A stretch of DNA of 64,000 nucleotides from Streptomyces sp. P9-A2 (GCF_036634175.1 NZ_JAZIFX010000001.1:1116001-1180000), one strand, 5' to 3'; positions 26,998 to 36,176 are shown, counted from the stretch's first letter. Numbers and translations are program-made. Notes: generated from the sequence alone by a model not told the origin.

Positions 26998-28416
26998 TCA
27001 CACGACGGTCTCCCCGGGACCGATCCGGCTGCGTACGGCGGTCTGCACCTCGGCCTCCTCCGCCGGGTCGGCGGCGAGCCTGCGCAGGCGCTCGACGACC
27101 CGGGTGTCGCCGGTCTCGGCGTGCCGGGCGGCGATCTCGCGGGTGGACTCCTCGCAGTCCCACAGGCACTCGACGGCGAAGCCGCTGCCGTAGGAGGGGT
27201 CGGTGGCGGCGAGGGCGCGGGCGGCCCGGCCGCGCAGGTGGGAGGAGGCGGTCTCGCGGTAGATGTGGCGGAGTACGGGAGCGGCGCAGGCGATGCCCAG
27301 GCGTCCGGCGCCGTCGACGAGGGTCCACAGGGTCGGCGCGTCGGGGCCTTCCCCCCGCACCGCCTCGCGCAGGGCGGCGAGGACCGGGTCGCGGTCCTGG
27401 AGACCGCCCCGGCAGGCGAGGACGCGGCCGGCGGCGGCGCCCAGGGCGTCGGGCCGGCGGGCCCAGCGGCGCGCGCGGTCGACGGCGGTGAGGCTCTGCA
27501 TCCGTTCGAAGGCGTCGAGGGCGGCCTCCACGACGGGCGCCGGCCCGGTGGCCACGGCGTGCTCGATCAGGGTGAGGGCGTCCTGGTCATTGCTGTCGGC
27601 GAGGTAGCGCAGGGCGGTGCAGCGGGCGCCCTCCGTGCCGTCCTCGGCGGCACGGAGGATCTCGGGCCGGTCCTCGGGGCCGGCCACGGCGGTGAGGCAG
27701 CGGGCGGCCGGGACATGCAGGGCGGCGCCGCGCTCGATTCCTTGCTGGGCCCAGGCGAACACGGCCTGCACGCTCCACCCGGGGCGGGGCCCGGTGGGGC
27801 GCATCTGCCGCTGCCAGCGGTCGAAGCAGCCGGCTTCCTGGGCGGCCCGTACGCGGGTGGCGACGGATTCGCGCGGATCGTCGGCCCACAGACGCCAGGG
27901 GCGCGGTTCGAAGGCGTCACGGACGGTGGCGGCCAGTTCGCCCTCGCCCTCGGGGTCGGTGGCGAACCGCGCGAGCACGGGGGCGGCGAGGGCCCGCAGG
28001 CCGGCGTCGTCGTCCCGGAGGGCCAGTTCGTCCAGGGCCCAGGACCAGTTGGCACCTTGGGCGGCGTACCTGCGCAACAGGGCGAGCGCGTCCCGCCTGC
28101 CGTAGGAGGCCAGATGTCCGAGCACGGCGAGGGCGAGGCCGGTGCGTGACTCCTCGGTGTCGAGGATGTCCTCGGCATCGAAGAGGTGGGCCTCGATGGC
28201 GTCCAGTTCGCCGTGCAGGTCGAGGTAGAGGCGGGCGTAGTAGAGGGAGCGGTTCTCCACCTGCCAGTCGTGGCGCGGGTCGTGGAGCACGCAGTGGTTC
28301 AGCGCCTCGAGCGTTTCGGAGCGCGGGGCGGTGAGCGCGTGCAGCGTGCCGTCGCCGCGACCCCGCTGGAGCAGGCCGAGCAGCGTACCGCTGGGCGCTA
28401 TGACCGGATCGAACAT
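26998..28416 (-). CDS. HEAT-like repeat protein
   Basis: A 472-residue protein made of degenerate Ala/Leu/Arg-rich helical repeats of the HEAT/PBS-lyase type, for example ALAVLGHLASYGRRDALALLRRYAA and AALDAFERMQSLTAVDRARRWA. There is no enzyme motif, signal peptide or membrane segment, so it is probably a cytoplasmic protein-binding scaffold. ATG 28416 has GAGG upstream; GTG 28431 is an alternative. It lies 162 bp upstream of the glycosyltransferase operon on the same strand. Function is unknown. Confidence 0.75.
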   Translation of the reverse strand: MFDPVIAPSGTLLGLLQRGRGDGTLHALTAPRSETLEALNHCVLHDPRHDWQVENRSLYYARLYLDLHGELDAIEAHLFDAEDILDTEESRTGLALAVLGHLASYGRRDALALLRRYAAQGANWSWALDELALRDDDAGLRALAAPVLARFATDPEGEGELAATVRDAFEPRPWRLWADDPRESVATRVRAAQEAGCFDRWQRQMRPTGPRPGWSVQAVFAWAQQGIERGAALHVPAARCLTAVAGPEDRPEILRAAEDGTEGARCTALRYLADSNDQDALTLIEHAVATGPAPVVEAALDAFERMQSLTAVDRARRWARRPDALGAAAGRVLACRGGLQDRDPVLAALREAVRGEGPDAPTLWTLVDGAGRLGIACAAPVLRHIYRETASSHLRGRAARALAATDPSYGSGFAVECLWDCEESTREIAARHAETGDTRVVERLRRLAADPAEEAEVQTAVRSRIGPGETVV

Positions 28417-28806
28417 GGGAAACAGCCTCACATCAAGCGTCGACGCAACCGGGGACCTGCATTACCTGGCCGCGTGCCAACACGTCGGGGCGCCCGCCGT
28501 TTCCTGCTTGCTGTAGACCATCTTCCTCTGCCTCTCGTCGGGGGCCCACGCGGGCCGCGTCACGGCCCGCGCGGTGCGGCAACATCTGCCCAGCCATCGC
28601 GTCCGTGAATCACGTCGTCATGATGACCCGGCGGTCACATCTGCCGCGACCGAATTCCGGCGGCCTTGTACCGCCTCCCCCGTTTACTGTGGGTTTCCGC
28701 CGCTGTTCCCGTGTCTTCGCCGGTCGGAGCATGCGCGCCCGTGCGGTTCAGTGTCGTTCGGCACGTTTCGGCGGCACGTTTCGCCGGTGCGCTTCGCCGG
28801 TGCGCT
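28417..28806. other. Intergenic region with short GC repeats
   Basis: These 390 bp lie between the ankyrin gene and the HEAT-like gene, both on the minus strand. Part of it (about 28440-28700) is poorer in GC than coding DNA and should include the HEAT gene promoter. Near 28756-28806 short direct repeats occur (CGGCACGTTT twice, CGCCGGTGCGCTT twice). I see no gene. Confidence 0.5.
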
Positions 28807-29199
28807 TCAGTTCGCGCCGAACAGCTCGAGCAGTTCCGCGCGGGCGAACATCCGGGCCGTGTCGACGGCCGAGGGAGTGCCGGCGGCCGGATCGGCACCG
28901 CTCTGCAGGAGGGCCTTGACCACTTCGGTGTCGCCCTTGAAGGCGGCTCCCGCGAGCGGGGTCTGTCCCCGGTCGTTGATCCGGTCGACGTCGGCGCCGC
29001 GCTCCAGCAGCGCACGGACCGCGTCGGCGTGGCCGTGGTAGGCGGCGAGCATCACGAGCGAGTCGCCACGGTCGTTGGTGAGGTTGGCCGGCACGCCCGC
29101 GTCGACGTAGGCCACGAGCTCCTCGGTCCGGCCGCTCCGGGCCATGTCGAAGATCTTGGTCGCCAGTTCCACGACCTCGGGGTCGGGGGCTTCAGTCAT
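28807..29199 (-). CDS. Ankyrin repeat protein
   Basis: A 130-residue protein with about three ankyrin repeats: GDSLVMLAAYHGHADAVRAL, GQTPLAGAAFKGDTEVVKAL and an N-terminal partial repeat. Each has the TPL/SLV...A-G-x-x-x-V-V-K-A-L pattern. It lacks a signal peptide. ATG 29199 has AGAGGTGG ten bases upstream; the frame opens slightly earlier at 29223. Small ankyrin proteins like this are common in Streptomyces and act as protein-binding modules; the partner is unknown. Confidence 0.85.
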   Translation of the reverse strand: MTEAPDPEVVELATKIFDMARSGRTEELVAYVDAGVPANLTNDRGDSLVMLAAYHGHADAVRALLERGADVDRINDRGQTPLAGAAFKGDTEVVKALLQSGADPAAGTPSAVDTARMFARAELLELFGAN

Positions 29200-29513
29200 A
29201 TCGGCCGGACCACCTCTCGCCACGGATCATTCCGCATATCGGGGACAGGGCGTACGTCTGCGAGCGGTGCAGAGCCGTACAGGTGAATCGCCAGCGTACT
29301 GGCTCGTGCGGCACATGGGCCGACGTGCCCGAGGTAAAGATCACGGCAGGCCCGGCCGTACGCAACCGCCCACGTCGTTCAGGCCGGGAACAGTCCGCCG
29401 ACCGGGCGAAATCAGTAGATCTTCACCCACTTGCACCTTTTATCGTATGGATACATTCTGTGATCCTGGAAGTACTCATGGTGACTGTCCCCCCGCGAAC
29501 CAGGAGAACTCAC
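29200..29513 (+). promoter_or_regulatory. Promoter region of smeA-sffA
   Basis: These 314 bp precede smeA and lie divergent to the ankyrin gene. The last 90 bp are AT-richer than the surroundings and contain a palindrome GTATGGATAC at 29445-29454. In S. coelicolor the smeA promoter is developmentally regulated and depends on whi sporulation genes (recalled from the literature). The exact start site is not visible here. Confidence 0.5.
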
Positions 29514-29708
29514 ATGATCCTCTCGATCTCAGGCGTCGTCCTGCTCGGCGTCGTCCTCTTCATCCTCTGCCGCAAGGACGGCCTGAAGCCGTTGCACGCC
29601 GTGGTGGCGATGCTGTTCGGCTTCTACCTGGCCAGTACGGCCATCGCGCCGAGCATCAAGGCCGGCGGCGAAAGCCTGGCCGGCCTCCTCGGCGGCATCA
29701 GGTTCTGA
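29514..29708 (+). CDS. smeA: SmeA small membrane protein
   Basis: A 64-residue protein with two membrane helices (ISGVVLLGVVLFILC and VVAMLFGFYLASTAIAPS) joined by a short basic RKDGLKP loop. ATG 29514 has AGGAGA six bases upstream; upstream in-frame starts lack this. It is followed after 58 bp by the FtsK/SpoIIIE-like gene, the same pair as smeA-sffA of S. coelicolor. There SmeA recruits SffA to sporulation septa and affects chromosome segregation and spore wall formation. Identification rests on size, topology and the neighbour. Confidence 0.87.
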   Translation: MILSISGVVLLGVVLFILCRKDGLKPLHAVVAMLFGFYLASTAIAPSIKAGGESLAGLLGGIRF

Positions 29709-29766
29709 CCCAAGTCCCCAAGCACCCAAGCCCCCGCCCACCCGTATCCACGCCCTGGAGGCAGCA

Positions 29767-31506
29767 GTGGCCCGGCGTCCCCTCCCCCGCATCCTGAGCA
29801 ACCGCGGCGTTCACCTCGCCCGGAGCCGGGAGCTGGCCCGGACGGCGGCCGACAGCGCCACCGACGTCCTCCACCCACTGATCACGATCGTGCGCGGACT
29901 GCGCCGGCTGGCCTCGGCCGGGCGGCGCAGGCTGGCCGACACCCCCAAGGACCGGCGCGGCGCGCTGCTCTTCCTGGTGGCGTCGGTGATCCTGGTCGTG
30001 CTGCTGCTCCCGTACGGTCCGCTGCTCGCCGTCGTCACCCTGATGGCGGCGGCGGCCTGGCAGGGCCGGGACCGCTCCACGGCCGCGCCCGATGGCCCCG
30101 ACGAGTCGCAGACCCAGCGTCTGAAATCGTTGTACGACGCCCTGGTGCCGTACTTCTCCTCGGCCGGTGACCCCGACCCCCTGTACACCCACGGCGGCTC
30201 CTGGGAGAAGGCCTTCCCGGCATACGAGTTCGACGGCACCGGCCGCATCACGCACCTGGTGCTCACCTACCCCGCGTACTACACCGACGGCGAGGCGGAG
30301 TCCCGTGCGCGGATCGAGCATCTGCTCGCCGCCAAGTCGGGGCGCGGTCGCGAATACCACTTCGCCTGGGACGAGGAGGGCAACCAGCTCACGGTCCAGG
30401 TCCTCGCCCCGCTGCCCGTCGACATCGCCGCCCAGCGCTTCGTCACGTCTCCCGGTGAGACGGTCCTCGGTTTCACCGACCCCACGCAGGTGCGCCGGAC
30501 CCTGCCACTCGCCCACGGCGAGGAGCAGCGCGACGTCCCCCCTGTCGTCTGGCGCACCGGCGTCCGCTCCACCGAACCTCATCTGCTGGCGGCCGGGCAG
30601 CCCGGCAGCGGCACTTCCACCCTGCTGCGCTCCGTCGCCCTCCAGGCGCTGCGCCACGGTGACGTGGTGATCGTCGACGGTGGCGGCACCGGCGAGTACG
30701 CGTGCCTGACCGGCCGGGAGGGCGTGCTCGCCGTCGAGTGCGGCCTGGCGGGGGTGTCGGAAAGTCTCCGGTGGGCCGCGCACGAGACGGAGCGCCGCCT
30801 GATCGCAGCCAACCGTGCCCACCAGGCGGGCGATCCGCCGCCCGAGGACACCAAGCGTCCGCTGTGGATCCTGCTGGACCGCCCGAGCTCGTTCACGCAC
30901 CTCGCCGCCGCCGACGGCCGGGAGGACCCCCAGTCCCTGCTCCAGGTCCCGCTGCGGCACGGCCGCCCGGCGAACGTCACGGTCGTCGTCGCCGATCAGC
31001 TCGACAGCCTGGAGACCCTCAGCGACGCGGTACGGCAGCACACACGCGCGCGCGTCGTCCTCGGGCCCGCGACTTCGGAGCAGGTGACGGCCGTCCTGGG
31101 CGCTCCCCCGCACACCACCCCCCTCGATCACATCCCCTCGGGACGCGGCTACGCCCGCCTGGGCACGGGTCCGGTGCACCGCCTCCAGGTCCCGGCCACA
31201 CCGAACCCGTACGACGACACGACCAGCGCCGACCACCGGCAGGCGGTACTGGACCTGCTCCCGGCCCGGTCCGCTCAGGACGACGCACGGACGGAGCCGA
31301 CGCAGCCGGAGCGGAAGGTCCCGGAGCCCGGCCCCGTGCGCAGAACTCCGGCGGACGCAACGTTCCTGGACAAGCACTCCATGGAGAAGAAGCCCGTGGA
31401 CCCGACCGCCACGGGCAAGACCGCCACCGACACGGACGCGGCGGACGCGGACAAGGCGCCGCTGGAGCCGGTTCCCGCGAAGGCGGCGGCCACGGAATCC
31501 TCCTGA
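29767..31506 (+). CDS. sffA: SffA, SpoIIIE/FtsK-like protein
   Basis: A 579-residue protein with membrane helices at about 63-95 (ALLFLVASVILVVLLLPYG and the next segment) and a RecA-like domain after residue 270. The P-loop is GQPGSGTSTLL near 276-286, where the conserved Lys is replaced by Thr. VVIVDGGG and LWILLDRP may be the following beta strands. The C-terminal 80 residues are polar and repetitive (TGKTATDTDAADADK). It is the second gene of the smeA operon, and its S. coelicolor relative localises to sporulation septa. The damaged P-loop suggests weak or no ATPase activity. Confidence 0.87.
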   Translation: MARRPLPRILSNRGVHLARSRELARTAADSATDVLHPLITIVRGLRRLASAGRRRLADTPKDRRGALLFLVASVILVVLLLPYGPLLAVVTLMAAAAWQGRDRSTAAPDGPDESQTQRLKSLYDALVPYFSSAGDPDPLYTHGGSWEKAFPAYEFDGTGRITHLVLTYPAYYTDGEAESRARIEHLLAAKSGRGREYHFAWDEEGNQLTVQVLAPLPVDIAAQRFVTSPGETVLGFTDPTQVRRTLPLAHGEEQRDVPPVVWRTGVRSTEPHLLAAGQPGSGTSTLLRSVALQALRHGDVVIVDGGGTGEYACLTGREGVLAVECGLAGVSESLRWAAHETERRLIAANRAHQAGDPPPEDTKRPLWILLDRPSSFTHLAAADGREDPQSLLQVPLRHGRPANVTVVVADQLDSLETLSDAVRQHTRARVVLGPATSEQVTAVLGAPPHTTPLDHIPSGRGYARLGTGPVHRLQVPATPNPYDDTTSADHRQAVLDLLPARSAQDDARTEPTQPERKVPEPGPVRRTPADATFLDKHSMEKKPVDPTATGKTATDTDAADADKAPLEPVPAKAAATESS

Positions 31507-31572
31507 GGACCCGGTACGCGCCAGCGGACACGCTCCCGCCGCCGCCGGGCGCAGACACCGCTGCTCCGTCCG

Positions 31573-33072
31573 TTACGCCACGAAGATGCGCGGCGCCTCC
31601 GCCCCCGACGTCCCGCCGTTCTCGACCACCCGTGCCGCGGCGGCCAGCCGTACCGCCGCCTCCTCGGCCACCGCCCCGCCCACGGTGAAGGGCAGCCGCA
31701 CATACCCCTCGAACGCCCCGTCGACGCCGAAGCGGGGCCCCGACGGTGCCCGTACTCCGACCCGTTCTCCGGCCTCGGCGATCCGCGATCCCGAGAGCCC
31801 ACCGGTGCGCACCCACAGGGTGAGCCCGCCCCGCGGAACCTCGAACTGCCAGTCGGGCAGTTCCCGGCGCACCGCGCCGACCAGCGCGTCCCGGTTCTCC
31901 CGGGCCTGTGCGCGCCGGATCTCCACGGCCCGCTCCCAGCCGTCCGTGCCGAACAGCCAGTTCACCGCCAGCTGTTCCAGAACGGGCGTGCCCAGGTCGG
32001 CGTACGCGCGCGCGGCGACGAGGCTGCGGATCACCTCGGGGGCCGCGCGCACCCAGCCGATGCGCAGGCCGGCCCAGAAGGCCTTGCTCGCCGAGCCGAC
32101 CGTGATCACGGTGGACCCGGCCGGGTCGAAGGCACACACGGGACGCGGCATCTCCACGTCCGGGTCGAGCCAGAGTTCGCTCATCGTCTCGTCGGCGACC
32201 AGCACCGTGCCCGCCGAGCGGGCCGCGTCCACGAGCCGGCGGCGCTGGTCCTCGTCGGCCAGCGCGCCGGTCGGGTTGTGGAAGTCGGCGACGACGTACG
32301 CGATGCGCGGTGCCGCCTCGCGGAGCACCTGGCGCCAGCGGTCCATGTCCCAGCCGGCCAGCCCCTCCGCCATGGCCACGGGGACCAGCCGGGCCCCGGC
32401 CTCCCGCATCAGCTGGAGGATGTTGGCGTAGGACGGCGACTCGACGGCGATGCGCTCGCCCCGCCCGCCGAAGAGGTGGCAGATGGCGTCGATGGCACCC
32501 ATCGCCCCGGTCGTCACCATGATCTGCTCGGGCATGGTCGGAATGCCCCGCGCGGTGTACCGGTCGGCGATCGTCGCGCGCAGTGCGGGCAGTCCGGCCG
32601 GGTAGTCGCCGTGGGTGTGCGCGTAGGGCGGCAGTTCCTCCAGAGCGCCCTGCACGGCGCGGGTGAGCCAGGGCTCGGGCGCGGGCAGCGCGGCGCAGCC
32701 GAGATCGATCATCGAACCGAGGGCCTCGGGGGGCAGCGGTTCCAGCCCCCGCGCGGGGACCGGGTTTCCGGCCGGGACGGCGGTCCAGCTGCCGGCACCG
32801 CGCCGCGACTCCAGGAACCCCTCTCCCCGCAGCGTCTCGTAGGCGGCCGCCACGGTGGTGCGGCTGACGGACAGGGCCAGGGCCAGTTCCCGCTCGGCGG
32901 GCAGTCTGGCGGCCACGGGAACGCGCCCTTCGAGCACCAGGAGCCGGATGCCGTCGGCGAGGGCCCGGTAGGCGGGCGGGCGGCGGGTGCCGGGGCCCGC
33001 CGGGCGGTCCTGCTGGGAGCTGAGCAGCCGGGCGAGCTGCGTCGCACCCACCGCCGAGGTCCACTGCGCCAC
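31573..33072 (-). CDS. MocR/GntR-type regulator with aminotransferase domain
   Basis: A 499-residue fusion of an N-terminal GntR winged helix and a PLP aminotransferase-fold domain. The helix-turn-helix region (RLPAERELALALSVSRTTVAAAYETL, residues about 50-75) is typical of GntR. The aminotransferase domain keeps the Asn and Asp/Tyr region (DFHNPTGA) and the PLP lysine in TVGSASKAFWAGLRIGW. GTG 33072 has GGAAGGTGG upstream. It diverges from a YczE-type gene, which is the genetic arrangement of YczR regulators, so this is probably YczR-like with that gene as a target. Confidence 0.88.
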   Translation of the reverse strand: MAQWTSAVGATQLARLLSSQQDRPAGPGTRRPPAYRALADGIRLLVLEGRVPVAARLPAERELALALSVSRTTVAAAYETLRGEGFLESRRGAGSWTAVPAGNPVPARGLEPLPPEALGSMIDLGCAALPAPEPWLTRAVQGALEELPPYAHTHGDYPAGLPALRATIADRYTARGIPTMPEQIMVTTGAMGAIDAICHLFGGRGERIAVESPSYANILQLMREAGARLVPVAMAEGLAGWDMDRWRQVLREAAPRIAYVVADFHNPTGALADEDQRRRLVDAARSAGTVLVADETMSELWLDPDVEMPRPVCAFDPAGSTVITVGSASKAFWAGLRIGWVRAAPEVIRSLVAARAYADLGTPVLEQLAVNWLFGTDGWERAVEIRRAQARENRDALVGAVRRELPDWQFEVPRGGLTLWVRTGGLSGSRIAEAGERVGVRAPSGPRFGVDGAFEGYVRLPFTVGGAVAEEAAVRLAAAARVVENGGTSGAEAPRIFVA

Positions 33073-33103
33073 ACTAATCAGTCCACCTTCCCCGAATTGG
33101 CCA

Positions 33104-33122
33104 TGGATGAGATCTCCATCCA
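33104..33122. promoter_or_regulatory. Candidate operator between the MocR and YczE genes
   Basis: TGGATG-N7-CATCCA is a perfect 6-bp-arm inverted repeat in the 98-bp divergent region. Related GTCCAC(C)TTCC copies also occur as a direct pair near 33081 and 33145. MocR proteins bind paired or direct repeats, so either could be the binding site; this is inference. Confidence 0.5.
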
Positions 33123-33170
33123 CGCCACAGGGTGTCATGCGTCGGTCCACTTCCACCACAGGGGGACACC

Positions 33171-33836
33171 TTGTCCAGCCACCCGCCCCGGCAAGGACAT
33201 CTCGTACGACGGCTGTTCCAGCTGTACTCCGGACTGGCGTTGTACGGCGCGAGCTCTGCGCTGCTGGTCAGGTCCGGACTCGGCCTGGAGCCGTGGAACG
33301 TGCTGCACCAGGGCCTGTCCGAGCGCACGGGCCTGTCGATGGGCGTGGTGCTGACCGTTCTGGGTGCGGCCGTGCTGCTGCTCTGGATCCCGCTGCGCCA
33401 GCGGCCGGGGCTCGGAACGGTCTCCAACGTCCTGTTGATCGGCGCGGCCATGGACGCGACCCTGATGGCAGTGCCCGAGGTGCACGGCACGGTCCCGCGC
33501 GTGGTGATGACGGCGGCCGGCATCGTACTGAACGGCGCGGCGACGGGGCTGTACATCGCGGCGCGCTTCGGTCCGGGGCCGCGCGACGGGCTGATGACGG
33601 GGCTTCACCGGCGTACAGGGGTGTCGATCCGGCTGGTGCGCACGGTGATCGAGGTCGCGGTGGTCACCACGGGCTTCGTTCTCGGGGGCACGGTGGGCGT
33701 GGCGACCCTGCTGTACGCGGTGACGATCGGCCCGCTCGCCCAGCTGTTCCTCCGGCTGTTCTCGGTCCCCCCGGCATCCGACGGCCGCACGGTCGTTGCC
33801 GCGCGTCAACCACCTGGAGCGATACTGCGTCCGTGA
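33171..33836 (+). CDS. yczE: YczE/YyaS/YitT-type integral membrane protein
   Basis: A 221-residue protein with about five membrane helices, starting VRRLFQLYSGLALYGASSAL, and the family-typical GLGLEPWNVLHQGLSERTGLSMG and ARFGPGPRDGLMTGL segments. TTG 33171 has GGGGGA upstream; the frame opens at 33132 without support. It is divergently transcribed from a MocR regulator, and its stop overlaps the GTG of the GDPD gene by 4 bp. The transported compound, if any, is unknown. Confidence 0.86.
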   Translation: MSSHPPRQGHLVRRLFQLYSGLALYGASSALLVRSGLGLEPWNVLHQGLSERTGLSMGVVLTVLGAAVLLLWIPLRQRPGLGTVSNVLLIGAAMDATLMAVPEVHGTVPRVVMTAAGIVLNGAATGLYIAARFGPGPRDGLMTGLHRRTGVSIRLVRTVIEVAVVTTGFVLGGTVGVATLLYAVTIGPLAQLFLRLFSVPPASDGRTVVAARQPPGAILRP

Positions 33837-34600
33837 CCCCACCGATACGCCACCCCTACCTCGACCATCCCGGCCCGATCGCCTTCGCCCACCGCGGCGG
33901 GGCGGCCGACGGCCTGGAGAACACCGCGCGCCAGTTCCGGTGCGCCGTCGAGGCGGGCTACCGCTACATCGAGACCGACATCCATGCCACCCGTGACGGC
34001 CGGCTCGTCGCGTTCCACGACGCGACCCTGGACCGGGTGACGGACGGAGCGGGCCTGATCGCCGACCTGCCGTGGCGGGACGTGGAGCAGGCGCGTGTGG
34101 CGGGCCGGGAGCCGGTGCCCCTGTTCGAGGAACTGCTCACCGCCTTCCCCGAGGTGCGGTGGAACGTCGACGTCAAGGCCGAGCCGGCCCTCCTGCCCTT
34201 CCTGGAACTGATCGGGCGAACGGACGCCTGGGACCGGGTCTGCCTCGGCTCGTTCTCCGAGGCCCGCGTGGTGCGCGCCCAGCGGCTGGCCGGGCCCCGT
34301 CTCGCGACGTCGTACGGCACCCGGGGAGTGCTGAACCTCCGGCTGCGCTCATGGGGGGTACCGGTGACGGTGCGCCGGTCGGCCGTCGCCGCCCAGGTGC
34401 CGGAGGCCCAGTCGGGCGTCCCGGTCGTGGACCGTCGCTTCGTGCGTACCGCCCATGCACGCGGGCTCCAGGTGCACGTGTGGACGGTCAACGAGCCCGA
34501 GCGGATGCACCGGCTCCTGGACCTGGGTGTGGATGGCATCATGACCGATCACATCGACACACTGCGCAAGGTCATGGAAGACCGCGGGATCTGGGTCTGA
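33833..34600 (+). CDS. Glycerophosphodiester phosphodiesterase
   Basis: A 255-residue GDPD that hydrolyses glycerophosphodiesters to glycerol-3-phosphate and an alcohol. The catalytic elements are all visible: AHRGGAADGLENT near residue 20, YIETDIHATRDG near 45 with the metal ligands, and FHDATLDRVT with the second catalytic His. The C-terminal VHVWTVNEPERM and DGIMTDH are the usual end of the barrel. There is no signal peptide, so it is cytoplasmic. GTG 33833 overlaps the yczE stop by 4 bp. Confidence 0.92.
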   Translation: MTPPIRHPYLDHPGPIAFAHRGGAADGLENTARQFRCAVEAGYRYIETDIHATRDGRLVAFHDATLDRVTDGAGLIADLPWRDVEQARVAGREPVPLFEELLTAFPEVRWNVDVKAEPALLPFLELIGRTDAWDRVCLGSFSEARVVRAQRLAGPRLATSYGTRGVLNLRLRSWGVPVTVRRSAVAAQVPEAQSGVPVVDRRFVRTAHARGLQVHVWTVNEPERMHRLLDLGVDGIMTDHIDTLRKVMEDRGIWV

Positions 34601-34647
34601 CACCCCGCCCGGCCACCGAGCGCGTTCACGGGGAAGCGAGGGCACCG

Positions 34648-35997
34648 GTGGGCAACGACACCGTGCGGTCACCGGCGGCGGACGAGGCGGCCCGCCGCCG
34701 GTACGAGCAACGCGGCTGGTACGTCTACGACTGGGCGTGCTCCGTGTACTCGACGAGTGTGCTCACCGTCTTCCTCGGCCCCTATCTGACCTCGGTCGCC
34801 GAGGCCGCCGCGGACACGGACGGGTTCGTGCATCCGTTCGGCATTCCGGTGCGCGCGGGGTCCTTCTTCGCGTACGCGGTCTCCCTGTCGGTGATCCTGG
34901 CGGTGCTCGCGATGCCGCTGGTGGGCGCCGCCGCCGACCGTACCGGCCGCAAGAAGCCGCTGCTCGCGGCCGCCGCCTACACCGGGGCCGCCGCGACGGC
35001 GTGCATGTTCCTCCTCGACGGTGAGCGCTATCTGCTGGGCGGCGCGCTGCTGATCGTGGCGAACGCCGCTCAGTCCGTGGCGATGATGCTCTACAACTCC
35101 TACCTGCCGCAGATCGCCACACCGCAGGAGCGGGACGCGGTCTCCTCGCGGGGCTGGGCCCTCGGCTACGCCGCGGGCGCCCTGGTCCTCGTGGCCAACC
35201 TGGTCCTCTACACCGCTCATGACGCCTTCGGGCTCTCCGAGGGCATGGCGGTCCGTATCTGCCTGGCGTCGGCGGGCCTGTGGTGGGGCGCCTTCACCCT
35301 GGTGCCGCTGCGGCGGCTGCGCGACCGCCGCGCCCCCGCGCGGGAGGCGGGCACCCCGACCGGCTTCCGGCAGCTCGCGACGACCCTCCGCGACATGCGC
35401 CGTCGCCCGCTGACGCTCGCCTTCCTCCTGGCGTACCTGGTCTACAACGACGGCATCCAGACCGTGATCTCGCAAGCCTCGGTCTACGGCTCGAAGGAGC
35501 TGGGGCTCGGGCAGGCCACTCTCATCGTGGCCGTGCTGCTGGTCCAGGTACTGGCGGTGGTGGGCGCCCTGGCGCTGGGCCGGCTGGCCCGGATCCACGG
35601 AGCGAAGCGTACGATCCTCGGCTCACTGGTCGCCTGGACGGTGACACTGGCCGCCGGGTACTTCCTGCCCGCCGGGGAGCCGGTGTGGTTCTTCGTCCTG
35701 GCCGCGGGGATCGGCCTGGTCCTCGGCGGCAGCCAGGCGCTGTCCCGGTCGCTGTTCTCGCACCTCGTACCGCCCGGCAAGGAGGCCGAGTACTTCTCGG
35801 CGTACGAGCTGAGCGACCGCGGGATGAGCTGGCTCGGGCCGCTGCTGTTCGGGCTGACCTACCAGATCACGGGAAGCTACCGGGACGCGATCCTCTCGCT
35901 GGTGGCCTTCTTCATCCTCGGTTTCGCGCTGCTCGCGCGGGTACCCGTGCGCCGGGCCATCGCCGCCGCGGGGAATCCCGTTCCGGAGAGGATTTAG
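34648..35997 (+). CDS. MFS transporter of the UMF1/Atg22-like family
   Basis: A 449-residue protein with about twelve membrane helices. WYVYDWACSVYSTSVLTVF at the N-terminus is the UMF1 family hallmark, followed by PLVGAAADRTGRKKPLL, a cytoplasmic MFS loop motif. GTG 34648 has GAGGG five bases upstream. It follows the GDPD gene by 47 bp and may be co-transcribed. Substrate unknown; Atg22 relatives export amino acids. Confidence 0.88.
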   Translation: MGNDTVRSPAADEAARRRYEQRGWYVYDWACSVYSTSVLTVFLGPYLTSVAEAAADTDGFVHPFGIPVRAGSFFAYAVSLSVILAVLAMPLVGAAADRTGRKKPLLAAAAYTGAAATACMFLLDGERYLLGGALLIVANAAQSVAMMLYNSYLPQIATPQERDAVSSRGWALGYAAGALVLVANLVLYTAHDAFGLSEGMAVRICLASAGLWWGAFTLVPLRRLRDRRAPAREAGTPTGFRQLATTLRDMRRRPLTLAFLLAYLVYNDGIQTVISQASVYGSKELGLGQATLIVAVLLVQVLAVVGALALGRLARIHGAKRTILGSLVAWTVTLAAGYFLPAGEPVWFFVLAAGIGLVLGGSQALSRSLFSHLVPPGKEAEYFSAYELSDRGMSWLGPLLFGLTYQITGSYRDAILSLVAFFILGFALLARVPVRRAIAAAGNPVPERI

Positions 35998-36079
35998 CGC
36001 TCGGCACGAAAGGGCGGTAGTGTACGCGTTTGGCCTGCCAGGTGTACCGTTACTGCGCGTCAAAGATGCCGAAACGCTG

Positions 36080-36105
36080 TGTCATATCTGTCATCAGATG
36101 TGACA
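36080..36105. promoter_or_regulatory. Inverted repeat upstream of rbpA
   Basis: TGTCATATCTG and CAGATGTGACA form an 11-bp inverted repeat (10 of 11 paired) around TCAT. It sits about 70 bp before the SigR promoter and some 80 bp after the MFS gene. There is no T-run, so it looks more like an operator than a terminator. Confidence 0.6.
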
Positions 36106-36176
36106 AACCAGGCGCCGGTGGGTACTGCACTGGTTGAGAAGGCTGCGGCTACGACGGCGACACATGGCCCGGAACG

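Noticed and set aside
29767..31506. Integrated plasmid transfer gene (TraB)
   Set aside because: The FtsK-like gene has no attachment sites, integrase or other transfer genes around it, and it is paired with smeA in a sporulation context.
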